NCBI RefSeq assembly: GCF_037975245.1
Contig: NC_092568.1
Span: forward strand, 3,496,001-3,560,000
Length of the DNA stretch: 64,000 bases
From: Apostichopus japonicus
Lineage: Eukaryota; Echinodermata; Holothuroidea; Aspidochirotida; Stichopodidae
Direction: 5' to 3'
Numbering within the stretch: position 1 is the stretch's first letter; every line of letters starts with the position of its first letter. The notes beneath the pieces were generated by a model that saw only the letters and a list, made by a program, of their open reading frames with translations, searched no databases and was not told the DNA's origin. Positions 23,610 to 36,900 of this stretch are shown here, one piece after another. The translations under genes were made by a program, and so were the position numbers.

Positions 23610-23959
23610 CTTTCGACATCATCAGAGATCTTGAGTATAAGTCACCGCTCACATCGAATGTCTCTTCTCACGTTGCAATTAATATGATTGCAATAATTAT
23701 TAGCCATTTTCTTGCCAAAATCTTAAGCAGTGTCACCATTAGTCTCCATTTGAACCATTTAATCTCACACACCACTGTTTGCACTGAATCACATGTGTTC
23801 CACTTCTATGTCGTTTGATTATCCATTACATTGTTGATGTAATGTAATGTTGTCACACTGGACCATTGTTAGGACTCCAGTATGTGTGCTATTTATAATA
23901 CACCCTATACAAAATACATATAGCAAATAATTTTTTATGAACTAATAATTTAATAACAC

Positions 23960-24412
23960 ATTTACATGACGCCCTATGAGAATTTTAACTCTTTTCATAA
24001 CACTTCGGTTCAGATTCTTCAAAATCGTGCAGCTAGATTATTCCTGGGGTGTGGGCTTCGGGATGTGCATGTTACATATATTTTTGCTGAATTAAAGGTG
24101 GCTAAATGTTCGTCAACGTGCATTTTATTTCAGGAATATTCTAATGTAAATATGTGTCTACGGCCTGGCTTCAGATTACCTTACTGATTCTACTATTCTA
24201 CTGAGATATAGCCATTGATACAGAACTAGATCTAGATGCTCTAATAATGTTTTACTTGCTCCTGTTAGATCTGGGAATGGTAAAAGGTCCTTAAAATTTT
24301 CTGGAGGCAGGTCGTGGAACAGTCTTTCCCCAAATTTGAAATGCTTGCCAAATGTTAATATTTTTAAACGCAATATGAAAACTTACATATTTTGTTTAGA
24401 TGTCTGATATTT
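23960..24412 (+). mobile_element. Non-LTR reverse transcriptase C-terminal remnant after the Ig gene
   Basis: Reads LQNRAARLFLGC, then, in shifted frames, DYLTDSTILLRYSH, GNGKRSLKFSGGRSWNSLSP and FKRNMKTYI. The NRAAR...WNSL order is the usual RT C-terminus. It begins 350 bp past the Ig-gene stop and may lie in its 3' UTR. AATAAA at 24559 could belong to either. Confidence 0.75.
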
Positions 24413-25071
24413 GTTTGTCTATCTTTTTGCCGTCCTTTTTGTGCTTTTGGATGTTTACCGTTTTACTACTGCATAATATTGTATATTTATTTTGTATTGA
24501 AGGCTCCCTTGGAAGCAGTGCTTTTGCACTGAGCAAGACTACTCGCATTAAATATGACAATAAAAAAAGAAGGATAACAAAGGACCCTTTGTAAAAAAAA
24601 AAACAGAATAAATAGCGATGGCTCTTTGGATGCATGCCCAAAGTGACCTCAATGATGAAGAAAATAAATAAAAATCAGGTAGATAATAGTTCTCTATTAA
24701 TATAGGAACTGTTCTTCTAGCTCACCCACGAGGTATTATGGGGGATGGAAGTATGTCACTTTTGCATATTTTAATGGAGCGATGTTATTTTTCATCAAAT
24801 AACTGCATGATCATGAGAAACAACCCGTAACCCTCTCATACCTTAAACAACCTTCAAAACAACTGATGAAAAACATCTGTTACTGCTATGTGCATGACCA
24901 TTGTTAAGTAGCCAAGCGATAGTACAATGTCAAGTATGCAGATAATGGTATCTATAAACTTTGTCATTTGTGTTTTCCGAAGCTAAGAATTTTCCCTTTT
25001 GTTATATATGTAATTATGTATTACCAGTATAAACGCGACAGGTTAATACAGGGTTGGGTTTGCTTTCTAGT
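24413..25071. other. Spacer without a recognisable gene
   Basis: AT-rich; contains an A-rich stretch at 24560-24602 that may be the tail of the adjacent non-LTR remnant. No coding signal. Confidence 0.4.
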
Positions 25072-26007
25072 CACTTCGCCCAACAACCATTTCGCCCAAC
25101 TGCCATTTCGCCCAACCAGCCTGGTCATTTCGCCCAACCAGCCTGGTCATTTCGCCCAACCAGCATTGTCATTTCGCCCAACCATCATGGTCATTTCGCC
25201 CAACCGTGTTGGTCATTTCGCCCAACCTTATTTTTTACTAATATTCAGTCAGAATAATATTACTTTTTTCTATTCCACTAGTTCAATTTGATTTATTTTG
25301 GGTTAGGTTACTTCGTAATAGGTAAATAAAAAAGTGAGGTCCGCTCGATATCTCGATATCGATCGGAGTAGCTGAGCAGTTATTTCGGGTATATATGGGA
25401 GGATTACACTACTTTAGGCGAAGTTACGCATACAATGGAAGTTATATTATTATACAAACACAGGGGAATCGGTCTTCATAAAAACCTATCAAACGTAAAC
25501 ACTGATCCATTCTACTGACTAACAATTCCCGAACGTTTCCTTATTAAATTGAAAAAAATATTAAACCCGTCCGTAATATTGAATTACTATATTTAATCAA
25601 TGTAACCACTTATGTAATCACATATGTTATCAATTTAACCACGACTTCAAGTTTCCTTAATACTCGGTTCGTATCCCGTAACGTTAACATTTCCCGAACG
25701 TTTACTATATCAAACCTATCAAACCTAACCCCTAAAACACTGATCCATCCTCAAGATTCCTTAATATTCGGTTCGTATCCTGTAACGTTAACAATTCCCG
25801 AACGTTTCCTTTTGAAATATCATATTTAATCAAGGTTGGGCGAAATGACCAGACTGGTTGGGCGAAATGACCAGGCTGGTTGGGCGAAATGACCAGGCTG
25901 GTTGGGCGAAATGACCAGGCTGGTTGGGCGAAATGACCAGGCTGGTTGGGCGAAATGGTAAGGTTGGGCGAAATGGCAGTTGGGCGAAATGGTTGTTGGG
26001 CGAAGTG
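25072..26007. mobile_element. Fold-back element with minisatellite arms
   Basis: The left arm (25072-about 25235) starts CACTTCGCCCAACAAC, then CATTTCGCCCAACTGC, then five 22-bp units of the type ATTTCGCCCAACCAGCCTGG. The right arm (about 25834-26007) is the same array inverted, beginning from the right edge with the identical two 16-bp units, then an 18-bp unit and five 22-bp units. The central ~600 bp contains three diverged direct repeats around CCCGAACGTTT (25527, 25691, 25797) with nearby GGTTCGTATCC. No protein is encoded; the apparent HFAQPAWSFRPT peptides come from the arrays. I could not find a clean target duplication. Confidence 0.85.
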
Positions 26008-29000
26008 TCCTGCTTCCGTTGGGCCCAGCTTTAGTTGCACAAAATCTAGCAACATGCTAGCACTAAAATCGAAGGAAAATGTACGGATTTGTCAATGAGG
26101 ACATGAGTTATAATAGCCAATATATTTTCCATCGTACCGCTGAGGGTCGCATTTGTAGCTTCTGGTCGCTGAGGGCCTGGAAAAAAATAGAGAGGTCCCT
26201 TGAGTTGAACTTTATTGTGATGTTTGTGTGACCATATGAGAGCACTGGTAACAGTTTCACAGTACCTGTTGTGGCGAATCAGGGCTCATGTTAAGATATT
26301 TTAACACATTCTTGCTGTTGATCTATTTTATCAGTTTACAGAGTAGTTACTGTATCTTATACGAGCATCGGGAGGTGATGGACTGTATGGCGCCTCCGCT
26401 TCCATTTTGTGACTTCATGACTTCAATATGTCACTGTTTGATATTAGCTCTTTTGTATAAAGAGTGGTGCCCCATAGCGTAGGCTACTGCCCCGTGGACA
26501 CCGTGTATGGTGTCGAAGGGAGCGCGGCTTAGGGTTGGGTGGGGGGGGGGTACGAGGGGGTGTTTAAACTGACAATAGTTCATCTCTGGTAAGAGAATGA
26601 TCCGAAAACGGGCAACTTGGAGGTAGAAGTTGCACCTAGATTGTTTACGGCCGCGACTCCACTGTGAACCGCAGTTTTGGGTGAGTCTATTTGCCGGGAA
26701 TAGTTTTTAATCAGCGTACACTCGTCATTAGTAACAGTAGCATATATCAGTTTGTTCAAAACAGCCAAATGTAGGGCCCTGCACGTGCCAGGTTACTCGC
26801 TTAATCCGACCCTGATTTGAGTGTGTAACTATGGAATAACGGCAATTTCCACTCTGGCACAGTAATGACACTGCATTTATTGATCACTGACCCCCACCCC
26901 ACCCCACCCCACCGTCCCACCCACCCCACCCACCCCAACCACCCCTATAAAAACAGAAGGAGAGAATTAAGTAATGTTACAGCAGGCCTTCATTTATTTT
27001 GCATACTAGAATGTAAACACGTCTCGTTTGCTATGAAAATTGCACCTTTTGTTATGATTACTTCACTCGCAGGGACAAATGTTTCATCGATGTTTCTAGA
27101 TTTTCAAATATAAAACCATTCTGGATTCGTGCCCCATCTTGGTCAACATTCCGTTATTTAAATTCATTTTATTACATTTCCGTTGTGTTACCAACAGTTT
27201 TCGATAATATCTGATAGGCTTGTTATGTCGGTATATGGACAATATTCATCATATATCAGGGGCATAACTGTGCCGGTGCGGCCTCACAAGGCCCAGGCCA
27301 CAGGGGGGGGGGGGGCAGTGACAAGTATAAACCCATCTGCATAAGCATAATATTAATATTAACGGTGCAGTCAGTAAACCAAACGGGCACTGATCTATCT
27401 AGATATCCAGATGTGCACGTTCTTTATTCTGCTGTCTGGCAAAATGCGATCAGTACAGTAACGTCACGTAGGACTACTGTCTAAGGTCCCTTGGAAATTT
27501 TTAATCATTATATGGGCCCTTCAATCGAATATCTAACATTCTAGGTAGGAAACTCTACCCACCCTAGAAGTGTAACGTTCTCCACAGACCACGGCCGTAC
27601 ATGAGACTAGACGTATTGTGTGTGTGCCTACCCCTGGCAACATCCAACACCTGTGAATACATATTTTATTCATATACAGGCTATTTTGCTGTATCATTAA
27701 GTACATGTATGTGTGTATTGAGGATCAAATCAGAAGAAGGGACAATAGCAGTACTTTGACTTGTACCATTGTGTAGTTTTCTTCTATTGTGCAGTTATTT
27801 TCAATATGCTTCTCATGGTTTTTATTTGATTATACTCCGTAATTAAAATTTTCTGTTTAATGATTATCGAAGCACTAGAAACATATCTATTACATATTTG
27901 CTTACTTACACTAGATGCACTCCACGTACTCACATTTGAAATGAAAGGAAAATGTGACGTGAAAGTAAATAAGAAGGAAGATAATAGTTTAAACCAAACC
28001 AGGTGTCTTTCTCTTTTCAAGTCTATCCACAAATTACACAGGACAAAACCCATGTTTTTTTTGAGAGTCACATGAGAACTAAAATTGAAATCAATGTAAC
28101 CGACATAAAACGGTGTGGAAATCAAAGGTGGGTCGATGACGTCACCGTTGTTTCTGTCACCATTTCGAAGGTTAACTGTGTAGACATGACAAACAGACAG
28201 ACGGACATATTTAAAATCATCTGATTTATCTCGACATTGATCACACAACGAACAAGAAGACTTTGGAGCTGCAGTGTCATCATATTTCGTTGTAAGTATA
28301 CTTTTCGTTTGGCTCTTACCTCTTGTAGCGTATGTTTGAAATACTTTATTTTGTCTTTTTTTCCCCTTCTCGTTTAATTTTTCTTCTGTCATTTTTCATT
28401 TTTATTGAAATTTGATCTCTCTTAAATTACCTGTCGTACTTCAATGAAGCTTTCTGTTTTTTTTGTTCTTTTCATATAAACTGACGTCGCTAGCTTTAAC
28501 AACAACATTTCTGCTTCTTAGTGTTTTATATATGTTGCTTTCCTACTGCACTTAATGCTCGGTTATTTCTGTATTATCAAAAGATGATAAGAAAAATTGA
28601 ATTAAGAACTGAGTTTCATCAAAACTCAATTACTACAACACTTATTATTTTACGTAGTTATTCTAAGAAGTGGGATATTTGCGCGTCAGTTTGTAACATT
28701 CATTATAGGTTGGAAGTTGGATCAATTCTGTTCTGCTTCAAATTTGATACATTAGGCTACTTTAACAAGTGGGGTAAATAATTGTTTAAATTGATTTTAT
28801 CAGTCGCAAAATACAAATATTTCATTTTTTTAATCCTCCGAATAAAAACAACATCAGTTTGTCTTGCAAATCGATTTGGTCAGTCTATTTTTCTTTATTT
28901 AGTCGTTATTTAGATCAATTGTACACCGTAGCTTTATCTTGATTTATGTCCGGAACGATGAAATTATACTGACTTTTTTGACAAATGTACAGATTGTAGA

Positions 29001-29106
29001 CATAAATAATCAATATTGGAGAATGCTGGTCATCTATGATATATTCAATATAATTTGGTTAAAACCGAACTTTTGATTGGCTTTCGTCAAAATCCAGCTT
29101 GAAACC
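26008..29106. other. Long stretch with no supported gene
   Basis: 26886-26944 is a CCACCC-rich simple repeat. 27257-27315 starts with CAGGGGCATAAC and ends in a G run, resembling another short-element end, but I could not find a partner end or duplication. 27784-28392 has an open minus-strand frame of 202 codons overlapping plus-strand frames at 27860-28224. Neither has a domain, and I do not call them genes. The rest is AT-rich. Confidence 0.4.
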
Positions 29107-29114
29107 CAATTCAG

Positions 29115-29469
29115 CAGTGGCGTAGTAAGGTACTTTTGAGTGGGGGCGCTGAAGACTGATGGCCGGCCTGGGGGAGGGGTCTAAGGGGAGGGGGTGTCCC
29201 CCTCCTCTTTGGATTTTTTTTGCATTTCCAGGTAGCCTCAGATGCAATTTGGTGCAATATAGCACACTTCAACACCCACTCCATTTTGTAAACTTAATTT
29301 TGTATTTTCACCAGGCCTTAGATGCAATTTGGTGCTCCAAATGAGATTTTTTTTCTCATTTGGAAATGAAAAAGGGGTTTTCTGACTTGCGAAGCGGAAT
29401 GATACTTCCGCCCCTCCACATGTTTCACTGGGGGCTGGCGCCCCCAGCCCCCCGGTTCCTACGCCCTTG
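29115..29469. mobile_element. hAT-type MITE (355 bp) with exact 8-bp TSD
   Basis: The left end CAGTGGCGTAG and the right end CTACGCCCTTG form an imperfect terminal inverted repeat. The octamer CAATTCAG flanks it at 29107-29114 and 29470-29477 without a mismatch. CAGTGG-type termini plus an 8-bp duplication are the hAT hallmark. Inside, the 17-bp segment AGATGCAATTTGGTGC occurs twice (about 29239 and 29320), and CAAATGAG...CTCATTTG forms a small hairpin at 29338-29362. No coding capacity. Confidence 0.88.
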
Positions 29470-29477
29470 CAATTCAG

Positions 29478-30953
29478 AACATTGAAAGCAAAAGCTAAGA
29501 AGTCCTTCTTTTGACGCATGACAGAAATACAGAGGCAGCACCATTTTGTACTGGGGCGGTTGAGCTGGAATGTTATGTCGTCGAGCGGGAAGGTTTAGTA
29601 AAATAGGAAAGTGGCATGTTCCGTTTGAGAAATTTCAGCCCCCCCTCCCCCCTAACATAAGTATATGTGGTTGTGCCATTTTCCAGAGGATGGGTTGAGC
29701 TATTGTGAAAGGAGCTAAGACAACATGAGTTTATTTCCTCGCCTCCTAGCAACATCAGATTTGAGGCAACATGAAATCTGACCAAAAAAGAACAAAAGAC
29801 AACCTCAATGTTACTGGAACTTTGGGACGTAACAATAAGCCCAGCTTGCAGAACACGACCACAGAAATTACATATAAAACTGAATCGAAACTTAAGAAAG
29901 TGCGTTTAATAAACGTGTCAAACGTCGGTGTTTAGTTGTTTACAAACATTGATGTTGTATTCTCATTTTGCAACAAAGGCTTGCGGACAACACCTGCTAC
30001 GATATTTCAACCTTGGGTGTTTGTCGTAAACACAATGTTTGTTAAATGTTATCACGAAATATTTCGATTTTACAGTTTCTCTAAATTTGGATCTCAAACA
30101 TGCAAGGACACAGCGACACTCAGTAAAAACATCTGTTTGGTTTGGGCTTAACCAATACTTTTCTCTGGTAACTGACAGTGTTAAGTGTTCATTGTTGATC
30201 TCTTTAACGCCTAACGATCGATTAGGTGTGAATGCTTGAAACACAATAGTTGTACGAATAACACCCAATAGGCTGGCCTTGTCAAAATTGTTGAATTTAA
30301 TTGGTATCGACTTCCGAACTGTTATTTTGGGTATATAAGACCGACAGTGTTTTATCTGTCTTGTTCAACATGTTCATTTTCCTTGCAAAATTTGTTCATT
30401 TTCGTTACTTCATGATATGGATACCAACATTGACTTATGCTTATGCTATGCTTTAAGCAAATCCAAGTAATGTTAAGTAAATTATAAACTTAGTAAAAGA
30501 ATGTTCTTTTGGTCAAATTTCTCTGTAAAATGCATCCTCTCGATATTGATACTAGTAGATCTATAGATAGCTGCATCCAGTGTGTATATATATAATTCTA
30601 TAAACTAATTAATATTGATATTTTTTTTGACAAAATTATTTTGAAAAGTTATGAAAAAAATATTCGGTGTTATTTTATGTAGCAAAAAACATGTAGAAAC
30701 TGTGAAAAAACTAATGTTAACAACATCGTGAGCAAACTGCACTCTCGATTGTCTTGGCAACCAAATGCTCGAAAACATTCGCTCTTATTTGATATAAAGG
30801 TTATAAAAAAAGGTTTTTACAATAGACAATTAAAATAATCAGCACCACAAGAAGCTAAAAGACAAGTTTGGCTATCTTTTATATAATCAGGTTAACTTTA
30901 TTTCAACGAGGTCGTACACATCTGGACCAAGGGGAAGACACGATCGCAGTACG
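29478..30953. other. Upstream region of peroxidase gene 1
   Basis: No gene is visible. It holds a C-rich tract at 29639-29652 and a TATA-like box at 30332. The short open frames at 29936-30268 overlap one another on both strands and lack any family signal. The last 600 bp would be leader or a leader intron of peroxidase 1. Confidence 0.4.
30332..30339 (+). promoter_or_regulatory. Candidate TATA box for peroxidase gene 1
   Basis: TATATAAG lies 615 bp before the start codon at 30954. If used, transcription would start near 30360, leaving a long leader with several upstream ATGs unless an untranslated intron removes it. Position-only evidence. Confidence 0.3.
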
Positions 30954-33900
30954 ATGGCTGCTACAAGGTACGTTCTTTGGGTAAATTTCACTGTCATTCC
31001 GAATAAAAGTAAAACACAAATATGACAGTTAGAAAGGAAGACATTATGCCAGTTACTGATTGAGGACGTCGTATTTTAAAATGAATGAAATCATTTAGGC
31101 AAATGATACCTTTACTTTAGAACCAGACACATGTACACTATTGCAAACCACGATCAAATTTCATCGCGGTTTGGTTGGGATAAATTGATCTCATTTTTTC
31201 GGTATCGAATGCATGTGCAGATTGAATTCAAACTCTCACAAACTTGTATCGTATATACAAGCTATATATACAAACTGTTGTGGAAAATTCGAACCCAAAC
31301 ACTAAAGGTAGTTGTTATTTTTCCTTCGACCGAATAAAAAGAAATGGCTAATAAAGGGTTGTCTATTTTCTTGTAAATTTATGTGAAACAATACAGAGTA
31401 AATTAGTAACGAAGCAAGTTTCATAGTTTCAAGTTTCGATGTCACAGCGACGTCAGAGAATGAACCTGTGGCGTTTTCACAATGAAGTCTTTTCCCCTTT
31501 TCCCAAGGCAAATCTCCAAATGAAAAGCATAGAGGTATTGATACGTAGAAATATTTATAGTATATATTTTTTATTCTAAGCTATCTCTCTGTAAGTTGTG
31601 ATGGATGTTTTACCAAATGCATGTACAGTTTTCGGATTTGCGGACGTTCCATCAAATATGCTAAAAAAACACACACATTAACAATGACGTGTTCCGATTT
31701 TGCAAACAAATATTTGCATATGTATTCGTCAAATTAATTCTCCTGTTCCGAGCTTTACTTGATGTGAGATAAAATTACAATGAAAAACGTGGATTCTTCT
31801 TCAAGTTGAAAACATTTTTTAGGCCAGATCGATAGAAGTTTCTTAACATGTCTTATGCCACCATGAGATTGCATGCGATGACAAAAGTCTGCGGATACAA
31901 ACATTTTGCAATCTTTTGTGTATTGATGTCGGATTACATTTCTTTTCCAGTCATTAATGTTTCATGACTATTAAGATAACACCATGCTGAATAACATCCA
32001 TCCATCCATCCATCCATCCATCCATCCATCCATCCATCCATCCATCCATCCATCCATCCATCCATCCATCCATCCATCCATCCATCCATCCATCCATCCA
32101 TCCATCCATCCATCCATCCATCCATCCATCCATCCATCCATCCATCCATCCATCCATCCATCCATCCATCCATCCATCCATCCATCCATCCATCCATCCA
32201 TCCATCCATCCATCCATCCATCCATCCATCCATCCATCCATCCATCCATCCATCCATCCATCCATCCATCCATCCATCCATCCATCCATCCATCCATCCA
32301 TCCATCCATCCATCCATCCATCCATCCATCCATCCATCCATCCATCCATCCATCCATCCATCCATCCATCCATCCATCCATCCATCCATCCATCCATCCA
32401 TCCATCCATCCATCCATCCATCCATCCATCCATCCATCCATCCATCCATCCATCCATCCATCCATCCATCCATCCATCCATCCATCCATCCATCCATCCA
32501 TCCATCCATCCATCCATCCATCCATCCATCCATCCATCCATCCATCCATCCATCCATCCATCCATCCATCCATCCATCCATCCATCCATCCATCCATCCA
32601 TCCATCCATCCATCCATCCATCCATCCATCCATCCATCCATCCATCCATCCATCCATCCATCCATCCATCCATCCATCCATCCATCCATCCATCCATCCA
32701 TCCATCCATCCATCCATCCATCCATCCATCCATCCATCCATCCATCCATCCATCCATCCATCCATCCATCCATCCATCCATCCATCCATCCATCCATCCA
32801 TCCATCCATCAGTCATTCAATCATTCAATCATTCATTTTGCAGGTGTGTCCTTCTTGCAGCTCTGCTGGTTGCAGGATTAAGCTTCATTTTCGCGTACGA
32901 AGACGATAATGATCAAGGTAAAATGAAACAGTAAAAATATGCTACATTAGTCCTAAAGGTTAATCAGGGGAAAGGGGGAGGTTCCAGACCGTCTGTAAGG
33001 CAGACGAAATCAACACAGCCACTCCCCTCAAAATCAGTCGGGGAAAAGTTGGAATATGCCACCCTCCCCTATCCCACCTTTGAAATCCCGTGCACGTCAC
33101 TAATCAAGCTTACTTCAAAGCAAACTTGTTCGGTTCTAAAGCCTTTCTTGTTTCTCCTTGTTCGAATGCAGAACTTGGAAGTCAAATGTTCAGTAGAAGC
33201 TCTCAACAAGTTTTAGCAAGATTTTCGAGTGATGAGATGCGTCATGTTCGCAATCGCAGAGGAACAGCTGAAGAAACTAGTCAGGCGTTTCTTGACGCCG
33301 TCTTGTCAATTGAAAGAGCTCAGAGAAAGTTGGCTGACCCTGACATAGATGAAGACGAAAGGGAGTAAGTTCGACCGTAGTATGTTTTATACATATCGTA
33401 AAAGTGTCTGGATTAGATATTACTATGAAAATAGCAATTCTCTACATATTTTACTTAACCGACGTTCTTTTACTTACTTTTACACATACTCTACATATTA
33501 TATCAACTAATGATATTCTTGACAACTGTCTAAGTCCCTGGTATTCAAAGTGAGATCTTCAAAAAGCACAATTAATCAAAATGAAAAGGTGGTGGGGAGT
33601 TAAATCCTCCCCGCTGACACATTCACCAGGCCCACATCAACCCCACTGGGGCCTCGCCAAGATGATTACGGTGAACAATAGGGTCATCAAAGCAAACCAG
33701 TTTAAATACCAGGGCTCTCAATGTTCAGACGTCCATCGAGCTCTCGAATAGGGTTTGAAAATATACAAGACGTCTTGGTTGAGAGGTGAATGCGAGTGTA
33801 GTTAGGTTTTGTTCAAATACAAGTTCTCGTTTCATTTAGGCAGACAATGGAAATGGTAATTCCACGCAAAAGTCCTTACTTTGAATGACAAGAGAAGAAC

Positions 33901-36900
33901 AGAGAGAGAGAGAGAGGGATAGAAACGTAGTGTAATTTATGGGTTTCGAGACTGATTTTGTCTACTACTCCCTGAATGCTTATTCATAGTCACTACTTGT
34001 TGATTCATATTACCCAGATTTACTGCTTTCTTCTTACCAATTGTACGCTCTCCATCTGTGGTGTGCACATGGGCGTTTTGGGGTGGCTGTAGTTGTAACT
34101 GGAAAGGCTTTCACCAGTGGGTACTACCTATTAAAGTTTCTTTGTTATATTTTTAGTGACTTGGAAAAAAAACTTCGTCGAAGGCTTTCCAACTTTTGTG
34201 AATGGGTAGGATACGACGCAGCACCGGAAGTTGAAGATTGTAAAGAAAACAAATATCGATCCTTTGATGGTGTGTGTAACAACATTGACAATCCAAACTG
34301 GGGCAAAGCTGGCTATCCTTATCTGAGATTGTTGCCATCAGCCTATAAAGATGGTAAATGACTCAATATTTTGAAGGATATCATTCTATTTTGATATTAC
34401 CAATTCTTCAACGATACGGTTCCACTCATTTGTAAGACGTTTTATATGACTAAATTAATCCAGTTTCCATGTCAATTAATCGTACAAATGTCCAATCATC
34501 ATGCAAAACATTTAGTACCGTAATATTCAATGCGGTGTAATAGACTAAAAATCTTCCGGTTTCACCTCCGCAAGAATTAATATACGCCTTAAAAATCACC
34601 TTCAATCCTCCCGATTGATTGACCATAAGTATTTAGTCCATTCTCTTCAATAATCAAGAAAAAAGAAAAAGATGATGATGACTGAACACATGCCAATACA
34701 TTCTCTTCAGTAGGTCCATTTAGGGCTATGTAAACTTTTCAAGCGAAAGAAACATGCATCGCAGTCGAAGGATTTACAGAAAGGATTTCAACTCATAACC
34801 CTCAGAAGTTTACATTAAGAGTTGTAAAGGCGGCTAGATACATATTTGCCACGGTACTTCAGTACATATGGCGACATCGCAGGATAATATAGAGAAGGAA
34901 CATTAACAAATAATGAATTTTATGTCAAACAACAACGTAAAGAGTTATCTTTTTTTCGTTTTGAAATCTAATAAAAAAGAGAAACAAAGATTAACGAAAA
35001 AAAAGTTTGAAAAGTGAAGAGGACCACGGACAGTACTCGGTATGTTGGCCAACTGCATAATAAGAACGAGGTTTGCACGTGTAGTTGTAATAACGTGCGA
35101 ATCCGTCGGGTGGCCTACCATAACCGTCAGCCGGTCATACCTATAAACAGTTGACCGGGACCAAAGACAACAACTTCACAGCCAGATGAAATGTGTTTTG
35201 ATCTCGTGTTCAGGTTAGACATAATCCGGCGGTATACCATGTTCTCACGATAAGAAATATATTGCAACGTAACATGGTGATAATAAAAAACGTTACCTTG
35301 ACACATACGTGATGACAACTGCAATAACACAACGCTTGACCCCTTAACAAATGTGCCGTATTATATCATACCCTGTAGTAACCCGACATGTCGTTTTTTA
35401 TGATTGGGTGTGAGTACAAACGTCATGAATAATTGGCTGTACACTAATTAACTTATCGAAAACCCCTTGCAGGTATCGCAAGACCCAGATGGTACAAATC
35501 AACCGCGAGAGAGGTTTCCAAGGCCTTCGTTGGTAACGAAGAAGGTACATTTTCAACACATGGGGCTTCAGAACTTGTTATGCATTTTGGACAATTCCTG
35601 GACCATGATATTAATCTTACACCTGCTCTGAGAGGTATTTGCTCATTTTATTTTGTTTCTATACCGGGTATGCCTCCAAAGTTGATCTTTGGAGACGTCT
35701 CTTTTAAGTGCTGGACTATATCCGTAAGAATGTCCGTCCATATGAACTTACGTTCTTTTAGCAATGTGTTTGGTTATAACATCAACTGATATCAGCGAAA
35801 TACCGTATGTGGCATCCATATCTTTGAACATAATCGAGTGAGTGTGTGTATGCATAAATGTATTAAAGTGTATTTCAAGGAAAACATATCGAAATCACAT
35901 CTATTTTCTATTTTCAGTTAACTGCACTTGCACCGACGATGATGAGAACAACAGTTGCTTTTCAATCCCTTGTGATGATGAAGATGATGAAGTTTGTGGA
36001 ACAGCTGGATGTATTCCATTTCGACGTTCGCGTCCAACTATTCCAGGAGACTGTGCTCCAGGTTCACGAACCCACGAGAACACGATCACGTCATTTGTTG
36101 ATGCTTCTAACGTGTATGGTAGCTTTCCAGAAGATGCAGAGGCACTGCTGGACAAGGAAGAAGGTATATATGTACTATCTGCTGTTGCAGGAAATTTGTC
36201 ATACCAGTCTTTAAATATGGCATTTTTACTTAAAGAATTTACAAGTGGGGGTGGGATGGGATGAGGGCGGGGGATGGGAACCTATGAATGGGAACTCCAC
36301 CCCGTGATAATAGTTAACGATAAATAGGGGAACGTTCATTGAACCAAGGGACTTACAATATTATATAAACCAAAATTAGTACAAAAAATATGAAAGTAGG
36401 TAATTCACCAATGTTGTCTAAAACAGTCCTAACGAAACGAACTTTTTCTGTTTCCATCTGCAGTATACTCTATGAGATTAGGAAAGTTCATTCTTCTGTT
36501 CTTGCGATTAAACAATCTCTGAACTGACGTTGCTTCGTGTAAATGTACAAATGTTGTTGAACTCCTTCCTCATATAGAGGTGGTGTGTCAGTATATTTGG
36601 CAGAGCCCTATAAACGGCTCTATCTAGGTTTCCATGGATAGAGAATTTGTGAGCAATATGACGATGTTATGTGATGTTGATGGTATAAGAGTTTCAGATT
36701 TTCCACGAGCTCAACGAACCTTGGTTCAAAATATGAAACAATGAAAAACTAAGATTAGACAAAGCGGTAGGTGGGAATTGCTCCTCAGTGAGCGGGGGAA
36801 GGGGTGGGGCAATGGGCAGGGCGTGAAGATCTTCAGTTAGTGTATAAGATACAGCCCTGCGTTTAAGGGTATAACGAAAACAGCAATTTGTATGGAAATT

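Noticed and set aside
25072..26007. CRISPR-like array (short regular repeats)
   Set aside because: Units are directly contiguous without unique spacers, appear in mirrored arms, and the context is clearly eukaryotic.
25054..26055. Proteins rich in HFAQPAWSFRPT
   Set aside because: They arise from the 22-bp units of the fold-back arms in several frames and on both strands.
27784..28392. 202-codon minus-strand open frame
   Set aside because: It overlaps plus-strand frames of similar quality and shows no domain, signal peptide, codon pattern or splice context. It may be a chance frame in AT-rich DNA, although a real exon cannot be excluded.
31934..32934. Long open frames on both strands (HPSI and MDGW repeats)
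   Set aside because: They are translations of the (CATC)n microsatellite, which lacks stop codons in every frame.
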